Positions 1 through 9,064 of a stretch of DNA of 64,000 bases are shown piece after piece. Within the stretch, counting starts at the first letter, position 1; every line of letters begins with the position of its first letter. The notes under the pieces are model-generated. The model saw only the letters and a program-made list of their open reading frames with translations, did not search any database and was not told the origin of the DNA. This stretch comes from Azospirillum brasilense (lineage in GTDB: Bacteria > Pseudomonadota > Alphaproteobacteria > Azospirillales > Azospirillaceae). The translations under genes were made by a program, and so were the position numbers. The DNA lies in NCBI RefSeq assembly GCF_001315015.1, contig NZ_CP012914.1, positions 124,001 to 188,000 on the forward strand. The letters run 5' to 3'.

Positions 1-8
1 CGGTTCCC

Positions 9-911
9 TTAAGCCGCGGCCTCGTCCTCCGGCAGGACGTGCCCCTGCTCCCAGGCGAGCAGGGCGCGCTTGCGGGGGACGCCGTAGCGGTAGTTGTGGA
101 TGATCCCCGACTTCTGGATCACCCGATGGCAGGGGATCAGCACGCAGACCGGGTTGCGCCCCACCGCCGCCCCCACCGCCCGCATGGCGGTCGGCTGGCC
201 GATGGCGCGGGCCACGTCCTCGTAGGACACGACGGCGCCCGAGGGGATGCGCAGCAGCGCCTCCCACACCTTGATCTGGAAATTGGTGCCCTTCATCAGC
301 AGGCGCAGCGGTTCACCGCCTGTGGAACCGTCCTTGGCGAAACCGTCCCAGCGAAAGGCGCGGGCGGCGACCGGGCGGGTGGCGTCGGCGTCCTCCACCA
401 GACGGGCGGCCGGCCAGGCGGCGGCCATCTCGGCCAGCGCGTCGCGTCCGTCCTCCTCCTCGGCGAAGCTCAGCCAGCAGACGCCGCGCTCGGTGGCGGC
501 GACCAGCGACGGGCCGAAGGGAGTGGAGTGCAGGCCCCAGCGGATGGTCAGCCCGCCGCCCAGCGCCTTGTACTCGCCCGGCGTCATCGCCTCGCAGGCG
601 ACGAACAGGTCGTGCAGCCGCGACGGCCCGGACAGCCCGACGTCCAGCGCCACGTCCAGCACGCTCTGGTTCGCGGCAAGCAGCCGCTTGGCGTTGTCCA
701 GCGTCAGGAACTGCAGGAAGCGCTTCGGGCTGATCCCCGCCCATTGGGTGAACAGCCGCTGGAAATGGAAGGGGCTCATGCCGGCGACCGCGGCCAGCTC
801 GTCCAGTCCCGGCTGGTCCTGCCAATGGTCCACGAGATGGCGGATGGCGGCGGCGATGGCGCGGTGGCGTCGCGCGTCGACTGGGTCTTCGGCAGGGTTC
901 AGGCATGGCAT
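9..911 (-). CDS. AraC-type HTH / methylated-DNA-cysteine methyltransferase fusion
   Basis: A 300-residue protein joining an AraC-type DNA-binding domain (about residues 15-110) to an O6-alkylguanine-DNA alkyltransferase domain (about 120-290). The suicide acceptor is Cys261 in a PCHRV motif, followed by the usual RYG-P-KR-LL tail. It should remove alkyl groups from O6-alkylguanine and may regulate an adaptive response. Compared with Ada of E. coli it lacks the N-terminal zinc/methylphosphotriester domain, so it cannot be activated by the classical Cys38 methylation. The ATG at 911 was chosen because the HTH begins soon after it. No obvious operon partner: the next gene upstream lies 89 bp away on the same strand. 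Confidence 0.88.
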   Translation of the reverse strand: MPCLNPAEDPVDARRHRAIAAAIRHLVDHWQDQPGLDELAAVAGMSPFHFQRLFTQWAGISPKRFLQFLTLDNAKRLLAANQSVLDVALDVGLSGPSRLHDLFVACEAMTPGEYKALGGGLTIRWGLHSTPFGPSLVAATERGVCWLSFAEEEDGRDALAEMAAAWPAARLVEDADATRPVAARAFRWDGFAKDGSTGGEPLRLLMKGTNFQIKVWEALLRIPSGAVVSYEDVARAIGQPTAMRAVGAAVGRNPVCVLIPCHRVIQKSGIIHNYRYGVPRKRALLAWEQGHVLPEDEAAA

Positions 912-1000
912 GGCGGTTCTCTCCCAGGCTCCATGGCCGGCGCAGGATGCGCCGCCGGAGCGGACCGACCAACCCGTTTCTTGCGCATTCCTACAGGCGG

Positions 1001-1543
1001 TCAGGGCACCGGTTCGGGATGGCAGGGGGCACGGCGCCACAGGGCCAGCGCGCCGCGCAGCGCCTTGGCGAAATCCGCCCGCTCCTCCGGAGTCAGGAAG
1101 GCGCCGACGGCCACCGACTGCCCGTGCGAGGTGAGGGTCACCCGGCCGCCGTGCCGGGGCGGGCCGTCCAGGGTGACGCGCAGCCAGTTGGGCTGGAGGC
1201 TCCACCGCCGCTCCGGCTTGTTCCGGGCGACGCGCTGGACGGTCAGGTCGGTGTCGGTCAGGCGCACCCGCTCGTACAGCTGGGCGGCCCGGTTGTTGAC
1301 GCGGAAGGCCAGCCAAAGGATCACCACGTCCAGCCCACAGAAGGGCACCACCGGCCACGCCCCGTTGGCAGCGAAGATGCCGGCAATCAGCAGGTTGGCG
1401 AGGATCACGACGCCCATCAGAACACGGAACCCGTGCTGACCCAGGCTGCGGTGCGGGTGCAGGATCGCGTCGAAGAAGACGCGGGAAGCCGGGAGCAGGG
1501 CCGGGGAAGGAGCCGGGGAGGGGGTATGACGGGCCATGGTCAT
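1001..1543 (-). CDS. DUF2244 membrane protein
   Basis: A protein of about 180 residues that matches the DUF2244 integral-membrane family, common in alphaproteobacteria next to nth or cytochrome genes. After a Pro/Ala-rich start there are two closely spaced hydrophobic segments (about residues 40-80). A soluble domain follows with a Trp-Leu-Arg-Val core and a conserved LTPEERADFA stretch near the end. Function is unknown. It is divergent from nth, with about 80 bp between them. Two ATG codons (1543, 1537) and a GTG (1549) are possible starts, and none has a clear ribosome binding site. Confidence 0.75.
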   Translation of the reverse strand: MTMARHTPSPAPSPALLPASRVFFDAILHPHRSLGQHGFRVLMGVVILANLLIAGIFAANGAWPVVPFCGLDVVILWLAFRVNNRAAQLYERVRLTDTDLTVQRVARNKPERRWSLQPNWLRVTLDGPPRHGGRVTLTSHGQSVAVGAFLTPEERADFAKALRGALALWRRAPCHPEPVP

Positions 1544-1625
1544 GCACACAAACTAGTGCGCATCGGGCGCGCCTTCCACCCGGCGTGTTTGCAAGAACAA
1601 CCGGGGTCCCGCTATGCTGCGCCCC

Positions 1626-2273
1626 ATGAAGCCCGCCGCCGTTCAGGAATTCTTCCGCCGCCTCAGCGCCGCCAACCCGGAGCCGAAGAGCGAGCTGGAA
1701 TACGTCAATCCGTACACGCTCCTGGTCGCCGTCGTGCTGTCGGCTCAGGCCACCGATGTCGGCGTCAACAAGGCCACCGGCCCGCTGTTCCAAATCGTCA
1801 CCACGCCGCAGCAGATGGTGGAGCTGGGGGAGGAGCGGCTGCGCGGCTACATCAAGACCATCGGTCTGTTCAACACCAAGGCCAAGAACGTCATCCGGCT
1901 GTCGGAAATCCTGGTCGCCCAGTATGGCGGCGAGGTGCCGCGCGACCGCGAGGCTCTGGAAACCCTGCCGGGGGTCGGGCGCAAGACCGCCAACGTGGTG
2001 CTGAACGTTGCCTTCGGCGAGGAGACCATCGCGGTGGACACCCACATCTTCCGCGTCGGCAACCGCACCGGCCTCGCCCCCGGCAAGACGCCCGACGCGG
2101 TGGAGGCCAAGCTGCTGAAGGTGGTTCCCAAGGCCTACCGCCGGCACGCCCACCACTGGCTGATCCTGCACGGCCGCTACGTCTGCAAGGCCCGCAAGCC
2201 CGACTGTCTCGTCTGTCCGGTCAGCGACCTGTGCGGCTTCAAGGACAAGGTCCTACCGGCTGCCGTGGTGTGA
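1626..2273 (+). CDS. nth: endonuclease III
   Basis: A 215-residue base-excision-repair glycosylase/AP lyase acting on oxidised pyrimidines. The helix-hairpin-helix carries the catalytic Lys120 (LPGVGRKTANV) and Asp138 (VDTHIFRV), at the same numbering as E. coli Nth. The C-terminus has the 4Fe-4S ligands in a C-x6-C-x2-C-x5-C pattern (CKARKPDC, CPVSDLC). An ATG 12 bp upstream (1614) is in frame, but the start at 1626 (MKPAAVQEF) matches the family length. It converges on the bactofilin gene, with a hairpin terminator between them. Confidence 0.96.
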   Translation: MKPAAVQEFFRRLSAANPEPKSELEYVNPYTLLVAVVLSAQATDVGVNKATGPLFQIVTTPQQMVELGEERLRGYIKTIGLFNTKAKNVIRLSEILVAQYGGEVPRDREALETLPGVGRKTANVVLNVAFGEETIAVDTHIFRVGNRTGLAPGKTPDAVEAKLLKVVPKAYRRHAHHWLILHGRYVCKARKPDCLVCPVSDLCGFKDKVLPAAVV

Positions 2274-2303
2274 TGTTTCCCGTGAAACGGCCGCGATCGC
2301 CGC

Positions 2304-2345
2304 AAAAAGAAAAAGCCCGGCGAGGGTTCGATCCTCGCCGGGCTT
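2304..2345 (-). terminator. intrinsic terminator of the bactofilin gene
   Basis: A perfect 13-bp stem (2313-2325 pairing 2333-2345) with a 7-nt loop. Read on the minus strand it is followed by a TTTTCTTTTT tract, so it terminates the bactofilin transcript. On the plus strand there is no T-run, so it may only stabilise the nth mRNA 3' end. Confidence 0.85.
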
Positions 2346-2371
2346 GATCGTGAAACCGCGTTTAACGGCGT

Positions 2372-3193
2372 TTAGCCGTCGACCACGATGGGGTCGAGCG
2401 CGGCCGGCGCCGGGGCCGCTTCCGCCGGGGCGGCGGGGGTTGCGGCGGGCTTGGCCGCCGGGGTGTATTTGCCGATCTCGCCGTTCAGCAGGGCGCCGGC
2501 CTCGACCGCCAGCTCGCCGTACTTGATCGAGCCGTTGATCTTGCCGGTGGAGCGCACGGTCAGACGGCCGCGCACGATGATGTCACCCTCGAAGCGGCCG
2601 CCGATGTCGGCCTCGTCGATCTCGACGGCGCCCTTGAACAGGCCGGTCTCGGCGATCTCGATGGACCGGCCGTCGCGCAGCTTGGCCTCCACCGTGCCTT
2701 CCACGACCAGAATGTCGCAGGACCCGATCTCGCCGTTCAGCGAGATGTCGCGGCCGACGATCAGCCGGCGCTGGTCGCTGGCGAGCGGGGCGGCGGGCGG
2801 CGGAGCGACCGGGGCGGGGGCCGCGGCGGGCGCCGAAGCCGGGGCGCCGTACCCCTCGGGACGGCGCGGCGCGGCACCCGGCAGGTCGACGGTGCGGCGC
2901 GGAATGTCCGTCGGCTTGTAGCTGGAACCGGGGATCGGGGCGCCGGCCGGCGGCTTCGGGGTGCTCGTGTTCATCTCGGGTCCCTTGGAGGAAAACGGCT
3001 CGGGTTGCGGCGTGCGGGCGGCCGGGGCGGGGCCGGCCGGCGGAATCGCCACGGACGGGTTGCTCAGGGAGGCGAGCGGCGACACCGCCGCCACGGGTTC
3101 GGCGGCGCCCGCCTGCGGTGCGGCCGGGGTGGCCGGGTCGGCGCTTTGGGTCTTCGGCGCACCGACGGGCGGATTCTTTCGTCCGAACAGCAT
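2372..3193 (-). CDS. bactofilin (polymer-forming cytoskeletal protein)
   Basis: A 273-residue bactofilin. The beta-helical polymerisation domain (about residues 143-245) is made of short repeats with alternating Gly and hydrophobic residues, such as RRLIVGRDISLNGEIG and the later FEGDIIVRG turn. It self-assembles into membrane-associated filaments involved in cell shape or polar organisation. The N-terminal 140 residues are Pro/Ala-rich and presumably disordered, longer than the usual short bactofilin tail. An internal ATG near 2971 could give a shorter form, but the start at 3193 (MLFGRKNPP) resembles the membrane-targeting N-termini of the family. The gene appears monocistronic. Confidence 0.9.
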   Translation of the reverse strand: MLFGRKNPPVGAPKTQSADPATPAAPQAGAAEPVAAVSPLASLSNPSVAIPPAGPAPAARTPQPEPFSSKGPEMNTSTPKPPAGAPIPGSSYKPTDIPRRTVDLPGAAPRRPEGYGAPASAPAAAPAPVAPPPAAPLASDQRRLIVGRDISLNGEIGSCDILVVEGTVEAKLRDGRSIEIAETGLFKGAVEIDEADIGGRFEGDIIVRGRLTVRSTGKINGSIKYGELAVEAGALLNGEIGKYTPAAKPAATPAAPAEAAPAPAALDPIVVDG

Positions 3194-3380
3194 GAACGTT
3201 GATCCCCAGGTCAGTCAGGTCGTTGGGCAGGTCGTGGAGGTCGGGTGATCGGCGGCGGTGACGCATGACCGGGCCCGACCGACAGCGGCCAAAAGACCAC
3301 CCCGCCGGGGTAACACGGTCATCCGGCCGGCCGCAAGTGGGCTTTGGTGCACGGTCGGGGCCGCGCCGCACCGCGGTCCG

Positions 3381-4073
3381 TCACAGCCCTTCCTGGCGGG
3401 AAAGGCCCGTCATGGACCCCGTCATGGAATGGTAGATGTGGACCATGAAGGCGCTCGCGATCACCGGCACCAGCAGGTTGACGAAAGGAATTGTCGAAAG
3501 AAAGGCAATTACCGCGCCAGCCAAAAATGGTTTCAACGGGCTGGAACGCCGCAGAAACCCCGCCTCCTTCCGTCCCATCCGCCGGATCGCCACCATCTCG
3601 AAATATTCGCGGCCGAGAAGATAGCCGTTGGCGGTGTAGAAGATCAGCAGGTTCAACCCCGGCACCATCAGATACAGGGGCAGGGCGAACAGGTTGACCA
3701 GCAGGACGATGGCGAAAAAGCGCAGCGCGGTCAGCAGTTCTTCGCCAAGGCCGGTCTGGCGGGGTGGCGGCAACTGGGGATAGTGGCGCCGTTCCACCGC
3801 CTGCACCACCTCGTCGAGGAAGAAGCTGGACACCATGCCGACCGTGGCGGGAAACAGCACCCAGGCCAGCAACAGGACCGCCAGCCCGCCGAGCACGTCC
3901 AGCACCCCGTCGACCCAGGCGTAGCCGGTCAGCGCCGTGTGGAACAGCGCCCACCACACCGCCCCGGCCAGAAGGGCGAAGGCCAGGATGGCGGACAGCA
4001 CGCCGATCCACACGACGCGGCGGGACGCCGGGTCGGAAAGCTGTCCAATGGCGAGAAGCAGGGCGCGGATCAT
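3381..4073 (-). CDS. EI24/CysZ-like membrane protein
   Basis: A 230-residue protein with about four hydrophobic segments (roughly residues 20-48, 58-85, 115-145 and 185-215). It has the EI24 signature around FYTANGYLLGREYFEMVAIR. The family includes CysZ, a sulfate transporter of E. coli, but many alphaproteobacterial members are annotated only as EI24-domain proteins, so sulfate transport here is a guess. It is divergent from the adenosine-kinase-type gene across a 177-bp gap. The ATG at 4073 directly precedes the first amphipathic helix. Confidence 0.8.
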   Translation of the reverse strand: MIRALLLAIGQLSDPASRRVVWIGVLSAILAFALLAGAVWWALFHTALTGYAWVDGVLDVLGGLAVLLLAWVLFPATVGMVSSFFLDEVVQAVERRHYPQLPPPRQTGLGEELLTALRFFAIVLLVNLFALPLYLMVPGLNLLIFYTANGYLLGREYFEMVAIRRMGRKEAGFLRRSSPLKPFLAGAVIAFLSTIPFVNLLVPVIASAFMVHIYHSMTGSMTGLSRQEGL

Positions 4074-4160
4074 ACGGACTCTCTCGATGGGGCCTTTGCG
4101 GTCGGGCGACGCTTATCTACGACGGCGGGCCGTTCCATTCCAGGGGCCCTTGCGCCGCGC

Positions 4161-4188
4161 TTGAGATGTGAAGGCGGACCGCTATACT
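4161..4188 (+). promoter_or_regulatory. sigma70-type promoter for the PfkB kinase gene
   Basis: TTGAGA (4161-4166), a 16-bp spacer, then TATACT (4183-4188), about 62 bp before the start codon. This is one of the best consensus matches in the window. Confidence 0.7.
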
Positions 4189-4250
4189 CGCGCCCGGTTT
4201 TCCTCCACGGTCCAGACACCGCATTTCCCCAGCATTTCCAAGGAGCGCCC

Positions 4251-5249
4251 ATGGCCACGGCCGAATTCGACGTCACCGGCGTCGGCAACGCCATCGTCGA
4301 TGTGATTGCCCATGCCGACGACGCCTTTCTCACGGCCAACGGCATCGAGAAGGGCGCGATGACGCTGATCGACGCCGCCCGCGCCGAGGAGCTGTACGGC
4401 CGCATGGGCCCGGGCATCGAGGTGTCGGGCGGCTCCGCCGGCAACACCATGGCCGGCATCGCCTCGCTGGGCGGCAAAGGCGCCTACATCGGCAAGGTCC
4501 ACGGCGACCAGCTTGGCCAGGTCTTCCGCCACGACATCCGCGCCGCCGGCGTGCATTTCGAGACGGCGGCCGGCCATGGCGGCGCCCCGACGGCGCGCTG
4601 CCTGATCCTGGTGACACCGGACGCCCAGCGCTCCATGAACACCTTCCTGGGCGCCTGCGTGGAGCTGGGACCGGAGGACATCGACGAGGCGCTGATCGCC
4701 AACTCGCAGGTCACCTACCTGGAAGGCTATCTGTGGGACCCGCCCCGCGCCAAGGAAGCCTTCCGCAAGGCCGCCGCGACCGCCCACGGCGCCGGGCGCA
4801 AGGTCTCGCTCTCGCTGTCCGACAGCTTCTGCGTCCACCGCCACCACGCGGAGTTCATGGACCTCGTCGAGGGCCATGTCGACATCCTGTTCGCCAACGA
4901 GCATGAGATCACCGCCCTCTACAAGACCGACCGCTTCGAGGACGCGCTGGAGGCGGTAAAGCGCCTCGGCAAGACCGCCGCCCTGACGCGCAGCGAGAAG
5001 GGCGCCGTCATCGTCTCCGGCGGGGAGGTGGTCGAGGTTCCCGCATCCCCGGTCGCCCGCGTGGTCGACACCACGGGGGCCGGCGACCTCTACGCCGCCG
5101 GCTTCCTCTACGGCTTCACCCGCGGCATGGCCCCGGCGGTGTGCGGCCGCATCGGCGCGCTGGCCGCCGCGGAGATCATCAGCCACGTCGGCCCCCGTCC
5201 GGAGGTCGTGCTGGCCGATCTGCTTAAAGACGCGGGCGTTCCGGCCTAA
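4251..5249 (+). CDS. PfkB-family carbohydrate/adenosine kinase
   Basis: A 332-residue ribokinase-fold kinase. The N-terminus carries the GNAIVDV strand and a GGSAGNT substrate-binding motif. Near the C-terminus DTTGAGD holds the catalytic base Asp279 and the anion hole. The sequence type is usually called adenosine kinase in alphaproteobacteria, phosphorylating a nucleoside or sugar with ATP in the cytoplasm. The exact substrate cannot be read from the sequence. A good ribosome binding site (AAGGAG) precedes the ATG at 4251 and a strong promoter lies upstream. It is transcribed alone; the next gene has its own promoter. Confidence 0.9.
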   Translation: MATAEFDVTGVGNAIVDVIAHADDAFLTANGIEKGAMTLIDAARAEELYGRMGPGIEVSGGSAGNTMAGIASLGGKGAYIGKVHGDQLGQVFRHDIRAAGVHFETAAGHGGAPTARCLILVTPDAQRSMNTFLGACVELGPEDIDEALIANSQVTYLEGYLWDPPRAKEAFRKAAATAHGAGRKVSLSLSDSFCVHRHHAEFMDLVEGHVDILFANEHEITALYKTDRFEDALEAVKRLGKTAALTRSEKGAVIVSGGEVVEVPASPVARVVDTTGAGDLYAAGFLYGFTRGMAPAVCGRIGALAAAEIISHVGPRPEVVLADLLKDAGVPA

Positions 5250-5278
5250 TTGCCGTAACAGCGCCTGTACGGTATAAG
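5250..5278 (+). promoter_or_regulatory. sigma70-type promoter of the TauE operon
   Basis: TTGCCG (5250-5255), a 17-bp spacer, then TATAAG (5273-5278). It starts directly after the upstream stop codon and lies 34 bp before the TauE-family start codon. Confidence 0.7.
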
Positions 5279-5312
5279 CTGGCGGACCTTCCCGTCCGCC
5301 GGCTTTGCCCCC

Positions 5313-6230
5313 ATGCAAGTGTATCTGCCGATCGCCGAGATGTCGGTCAACGCCCTGCTCGTGCTCGGCATGGGGGGGCTCGTCGGCTTCCTGTCCGGGA
5401 TGTTCGGGGTGGGCGGCGGCTTCCTGATGACGCCGCTGCTGATCTTCATCGGCGTTCCGCCCGCCATCGCGGTGGGCACCCAGGCCAACCAGCTCGTCGC
5501 CGCCAGCGTGTCGGGCGTGCTCGCCCACTGGCGCCGCGGCAACGTGGACGTCAAGCTCGGCGTCGTCATGCTGCTGGGCGGCATGGTCGGCACGGTGGTC
5601 GGTGTCTGGATCTTCTCCATCTTGCAGCGGATCGGCCAGATCGACGCGGCGATCACGCTGTCCTACGTCTTCTTCCTCGGCACCATCGGCACGATGATGA
5701 TGGTCGAGGCCAGCCGCGCGCTGATCCGCCGCCGCGCCCCCACCGCCAAGCGGGGCAAGCTGCACCGCCACATGTGGCTGCATGGGCTGCCGCTGAAGAT
5801 GCGCTTCCAGCGCTCCAAGCTCTACATCTCCGCCCTGCTGCCGGCCGGGATCGGGGCGGTCGGCGGGATGCTGGTGGCGATCATGGGCATCGGCGGCGGC
5901 TTCATGCTGGTGCCGGCGATGATCTATCTGTTGAACATGCCGACCGGGCTGGTGGCCGGCACCTCGCTGTTCCAGATCATCTTCACCACGGCGATGGCGA
6001 CGCTGCTCCAGGCGGCGACCAACCAGACGGTGGACGTGATGCTGGCGCTGCTGCTGCTGATCGGCGGGGTGGTCGGCGCGCAGTTCGGCACCAAGGCCGG
6101 CGGCCGGCTGCGCGGCGAGCAGGCGCGCCTTCTGCTGGCCTCGCTGGTCGTCGCGGTGGCGCTGAAGCTCGCCTTCGATCTGGTGATGGAACCGAACGAC
6201 GTCTTCACCATCTCGACGAGGATGTCGTGA
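5313..6230 (+). CDS. TauE/SafE-family sulfite exporter-type permease
   Basis: A 305-residue polytopic membrane protein with about eight hydrophobic helices in two repeated halves. Each half begins with a Gly-rich GVGGGF or GIGGGF motif (LSGMFGVGGGFLMTP and IMGIGGGFMLVP), the hallmark of the TauE/SafE (formerly DUF81) family. Family members export sulfite, sulfonates or other organic anions. The substrate here is unknown. It heads a tight operon: the next frame starts at a GTG overlapping this stop codon by 4 bp (GTGA). Confidence 0.9.
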   Translation: MQVYLPIAEMSVNALLVLGMGGLVGFLSGMFGVGGGFLMTPLLIFIGVPPAIAVGTQANQLVAASVSGVLAHWRRGNVDVKLGVVMLLGGMVGTVVGVWIFSILQRIGQIDAAITLSYVFFLGTIGTMMMVEASRALIRRRAPTAKRGKLHRHMWLHGLPLKMRFQRSKLYISALLPAGIGAVGGMLVAIMGIGGGFMLVPAMIYLLNMPTGLVAGTSLFQIIFTTAMATLLQAATNQTVDVMLALLLLIGGVVGAQFGTKAGGRLRGEQARLLLASLVVAVALKLAFDLVMEPNDVFTISTRMS

Positions 6231-7006
6231 GCGCTGCCGGCAAGGGCGCCGGGCGGCTGTGGTCCGTCCGGATCGCCGGCGGGCTGGTGGGGCTTCTGGC
6301 GGGGGTGTTCCTGGCCGCCACGGTCTGGGCGCAGCAGCTCGTCGCCGACCTGTCGAGCCACCTGATCGCCATCACCACCGGCTTCACCGGGACGGAGGTC
6401 GTGCTGTTCGGCACCACCGACGGGGCGGGCGACGTCGCCATCGTGGTGACCGGCCCGCGCACCCCGGTCACGGTGCGCCGCAAGGAGCGCATCGCCGGCA
6501 TCTGGATCAACGCGCGCAGTGTGCGGTTCGAACAGGTGCCCGGTTACTACATGGTCGCGACGAACCGCCCGCTGGACCAGTTCGTCGGCCGCCCGGTGCT
6601 GGAACGTCACCAGATCGGCCTGCCGAACCTCCAGCTCGGCCCGCGCGAGCAGCTGGCCCCGGACCAGCTCGCCCTGTTCCGCTCCGCCCTGATCCGCAAC
6701 AAGCAGCGGGCCGGGCTCTACGGCATCACGCTGGGGCAGGTGGCCTTTCTCGGCGAGCGGTTGTTCCGGACCAACATCTATTTCCCGGCCAATGTGCCGA
6801 CGGGGCTGTACAATGTGGAAGCGCTGCTGATCCGCGACGGCGAGGTGGTCAGCGCCCAGACCACGCCGCTGGTGGTGTCCAAGGTCGGCTTCAGCGCGGA
6901 AATCTACGACTTTGCGCGCAACCAGCCGATGATTTACGGTGTTGCCGCGGTGATTGGCGCCATCGCCGCCGGCTGGCTGGCCGGCGCCATCTTCCGGAGG
7001 GTGTGA
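6227..7006 (+). CDS. TIGR02186-type transmembrane protein
   Basis: A 259-residue protein typical of the TIGR02186 family, whose genes regularly follow TauE permeases in alphaproteobacteria. It has an N-terminal signal-type helix (about residues 15-38), a roughly 190-residue extracytoplasmic beta-rich domain (including TVRRKERIAGIWIN), and a C-terminal membrane anchor (about 233-255). The function is unknown; it may be an accessory subunit of the exporter. The start is GTG at 6227, overlapping the previous stop, which suggests translational coupling. Confidence 0.82.
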   Translation: MSAAGKGAGRLWSVRIAGGLVGLLAGVFLAATVWAQQLVADLSSHLIAITTGFTGTEVVLFGTTDGAGDVAIVVTGPRTPVTVRRKERIAGIWINARSVRFEQVPGYYMVATNRPLDQFVGRPVLERHQIGLPNLQLGPREQLAPDQLALFRSALIRNKQRAGLYGITLGQVAFLGERLFRTNIYFPANVPTGLYNVEALLIRDGEVVSAQTTPLVVSKVGFSAEIYDFARNQPMIYGVAAVIGAIAAGWLAGAIFRRV

Positions 7007-7009
7007 CCC

Positions 7010-7561
7010 ATGTCCGATCCGATTGCGACCGATCCGATTGCGACCGCTTCCACGGCGACTGGCCCGGCCGTTGCCGAACCGGATTCCACGGCCAAGCCGC
7101 CGGTCCGCATCTTCCTGGTCGTGGTGGACGAGAGCCCGGAGCTTCAGCTCGCCTTGCGCTACGCCTGCCTGCGCGCCCGCAAGTCGGGGGGCAAGGTGGC
7201 GCTGCTCTACGTCATCGAGCCGGGCGAGGTTCAGCAGTGGCTGGCCCTGGAGAACCTGATGCGCGAGGAGCAGCGCGCGGAGGCGGAGCAGAAGCTGCAG
7301 AAGCTCGCCCGTGACGTGAACCGGCTGACCGGCACCCTGCCGGCCCTGTACGTGCGCGAGGGCAACCGCCGCGACGAGGTGCTGGCCCTGATCGACGAGG
7401 AGCCGAGCATCTCCATCCTTGTGCTGGCCGCCGGCGTCGATCCGGAGGGGCCGGGGCCGCTGATTTCCTACTTCACCAACCGCGGCCTCGCGAAGATGCG
7501 CATTCCGCTGACCATCGTGCCGGGCGGCATCGGCATCGACGCGCTGGACGCCATCACCTGA
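7010..7561 (+). CDS. universal stress protein (UspA family)
   Basis: A 183-residue single-domain UspA-like protein. A low-complexity N-terminus (residues 1-30), including a tandem PIAT duplication, precedes the Rossmann-like fold starting at RIFLVVVDESPE. A GGIGID segment near the end lies where family members bind the nucleotide phosphate. It is the third gene of the TauE operon, 3 bp after the TIGR02186 gene. The family binds ATP/AMP and aids stress survival. Its location suggests a link to the transporter, but no target can be inferred. It converges on the next gene with only 6 bp between stops. Confidence 0.85.
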   Translation: MSDPIATDPIATASTATGPAVAEPDSTAKPPVRIFLVVVDESPELQLALRYACLRARKSGGKVALLYVIEPGEVQQWLALENLMREEQRAEAEQKLQKLARDVNRLTGTLPALYVREGNRRDEVLALIDEEPSISILVLAAGVDPEGPGPLISYFTNRGLAKMRIPLTIVPGGIGIDALDAIT

Positions 7562-7567
7562 GGCGTC

Positions 7568-9034
7568 TCAACGTCCATAGAGGGCGGTAAGGCTGCGCTG
7601 ATCGATGTCGGACCGGTCGTCGGTCAGCACCGGGTGCCCGGCCAGTTCGGCGGGAGCAAGTGTCTCCAGAATGCGCGAGGCCGCGTACGTCGCACCCGGC
7701 GGAGCGGCGCGCAGGCGTACGCTCAGATCCTCAAGCGTACGCGCCTCCTTCGTGGCGATCAGCAGGTAATTCCCGCGCCCGGCGTCGGCGACGTACACCG
7801 ACGGGAAGACCGCGCCCTGGGTCGTGGCCAGCGGCCCGACCAGGGCCTCGCGGTCCATGGGCGAGGCGACGTTCATCACCAGCACGCCGCCCGGCGCCAC
7901 CCGCCGCTCCACCGCCGCGAAGAACTCCCGGGTCGCCGTGAAGAAGGGGATCAGCGCGGTCGAGTAGAGGTCGACGATCACCACATCGTGCTGCTCCGGC
8001 GACCGCTCGACATGGCGGCGGGCGTCCTCCACGGCGACGCGCACCTCCGGCCGCAGGCCGAACCTCTCGCGCGCCACGTCGACCACCGCGGGGTCCAGCT
8101 CCACGCCCAGGATGTCGGCGCCGGGCCAGCTGTCGAGGATTTCCTTGGCGGCGGCCCCGCCGGCCAGCCCCAGAACCAGGACGCGCGTGCCGTTGCCCAG
8201 GGCCGGGACGGCGGCGAACAGGTCGTAATAGAGGCCGGTCGGGCCGCCGTCCTTGCGCAGCCGCGACTGGGTCGCCCAGGCCACGTTCAGGTGCAGGCGG
8301 GTCTGCTCGGCGTCCTCCTGCACCATGATCGTGTTGTGCGGCGTCTCGCGGTAGAGGGCGAAGCCCTGCCCCTCGCCATGGCCGGCGGCCCAGGCCAGGG
8401 GAACCGCCAGGGCCGCGGCGGCGGCCACCCGTTTCCCACCCGGAACGAACAGGCAGGCGAGCGCCGGCAGGACCGCCGCCAGGGCGTAGCCCGCCGACAC
8501 CCCGACTTGCGGGATCGCGTAGAAGGAGGCGAAGAAGGTGCCGCCGATGCTGCCCAGCGTGCCGACCGCGTAGATCCGCCCCGCCGCCGCCGCACCGGTC
8601 AGGCTGCTCAAGCCCGCGCAGATCGGCGATACCATGGCCAGCGCGAAGGACGGCAGGCCGAGGATCAGCGCCGCCCCGACGACCGACCCCTCCACCGCGT
8701 TGAAGCGGCCCGCGGCGTCGGCGAGCATCGGCTTGCCCAGCCAGGGCGTCAGTGCCGCCGCGGCGACCCCGGCCAGCAGGGCGGCGCGCAGCGCCGGCAC
8801 CGCCTTGGGCCCGTCGCCGAGCTGCCCGCCGGTCCAGTAGCCGGCGGCCATGAAGGTCATCACCACGCCGATGACGGCGCCCCACTGATAGACCGAATAG
8901 CCGAAATGCGGCGCCATCAGCCGTCCGCCGAGGATTTCCATCATCATCAGCGACCAGCCCGCGGAAAAGGCGGCGGCGGCCAGCGCGAAGGAGCGGAGGG
9001 ACGGGCGGGCGGGGGAGGGATCGCGACCGCTCAA
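7568..9034 (-). CDS. membrane protein fused to a spermidine-synthase-like domain
   Basis: A 488-residue protein. The first 230 residues hold about seven hydrophobic helices (for example FALAAAAFSAGWSLMMMEILGG). The second half is a Rossmann methyltransferase/aminopropyltransferase fold with a GLAGGAAAKEIL nucleotide loop, GVELDP acidic residue and VIVDLYST strand. Such fused-transporter/spermidine-synthase proteins are widespread, but true polyamine synthesis is unproven because the putrescine-site residues are poorly conserved. The only full-length start is TTG at 9034, without a clear ribosome binding site, so the N-terminus is uncertain. Confidence 0.82.
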   Translation of the reverse strand: MSGRDPSPARPSLRSFALAAAAFSAGWSLMMMEILGGRLMAPHFGYSVYQWGAVIGVVMTFMAAGYWTGGQLGDGPKAVPALRAALLAGVAAAALTPWLGKPMLADAAGRFNAVEGSVVGAALILGLPSFALAMVSPICAGLSSLTGAAAAGRIYAVGTLGSIGGTFFASFYAIPQVGVSAGYALAAVLPALACLFVPGGKRVAAAAALAVPLAWAAGHGEGQGFALYRETPHNTIMVQEDAEQTRLHLNVAWATQSRLRKDGGPTGLYYDLFAAVPALGNGTRVLVLGLAGGAAAKEILDSWPGADILGVELDPAVVDVARERFGLRPEVRVAVEDARRHVERSPEQHDVVIVDLYSTALIPFFTATREFFAAVERRVAPGGVLVMNVASPMDREALVGPLATTQGAVFPSVYVADAGRGNYLLIATKEARTLEDLSVRLRAAPPGATYAASRILETLAPAELAGHPVLTDDRSDIDQRSLTALYGR

Positions 9035-9064
9035 GGCCGGCGCCCGGGGGTTCGTTGCAGCGCC

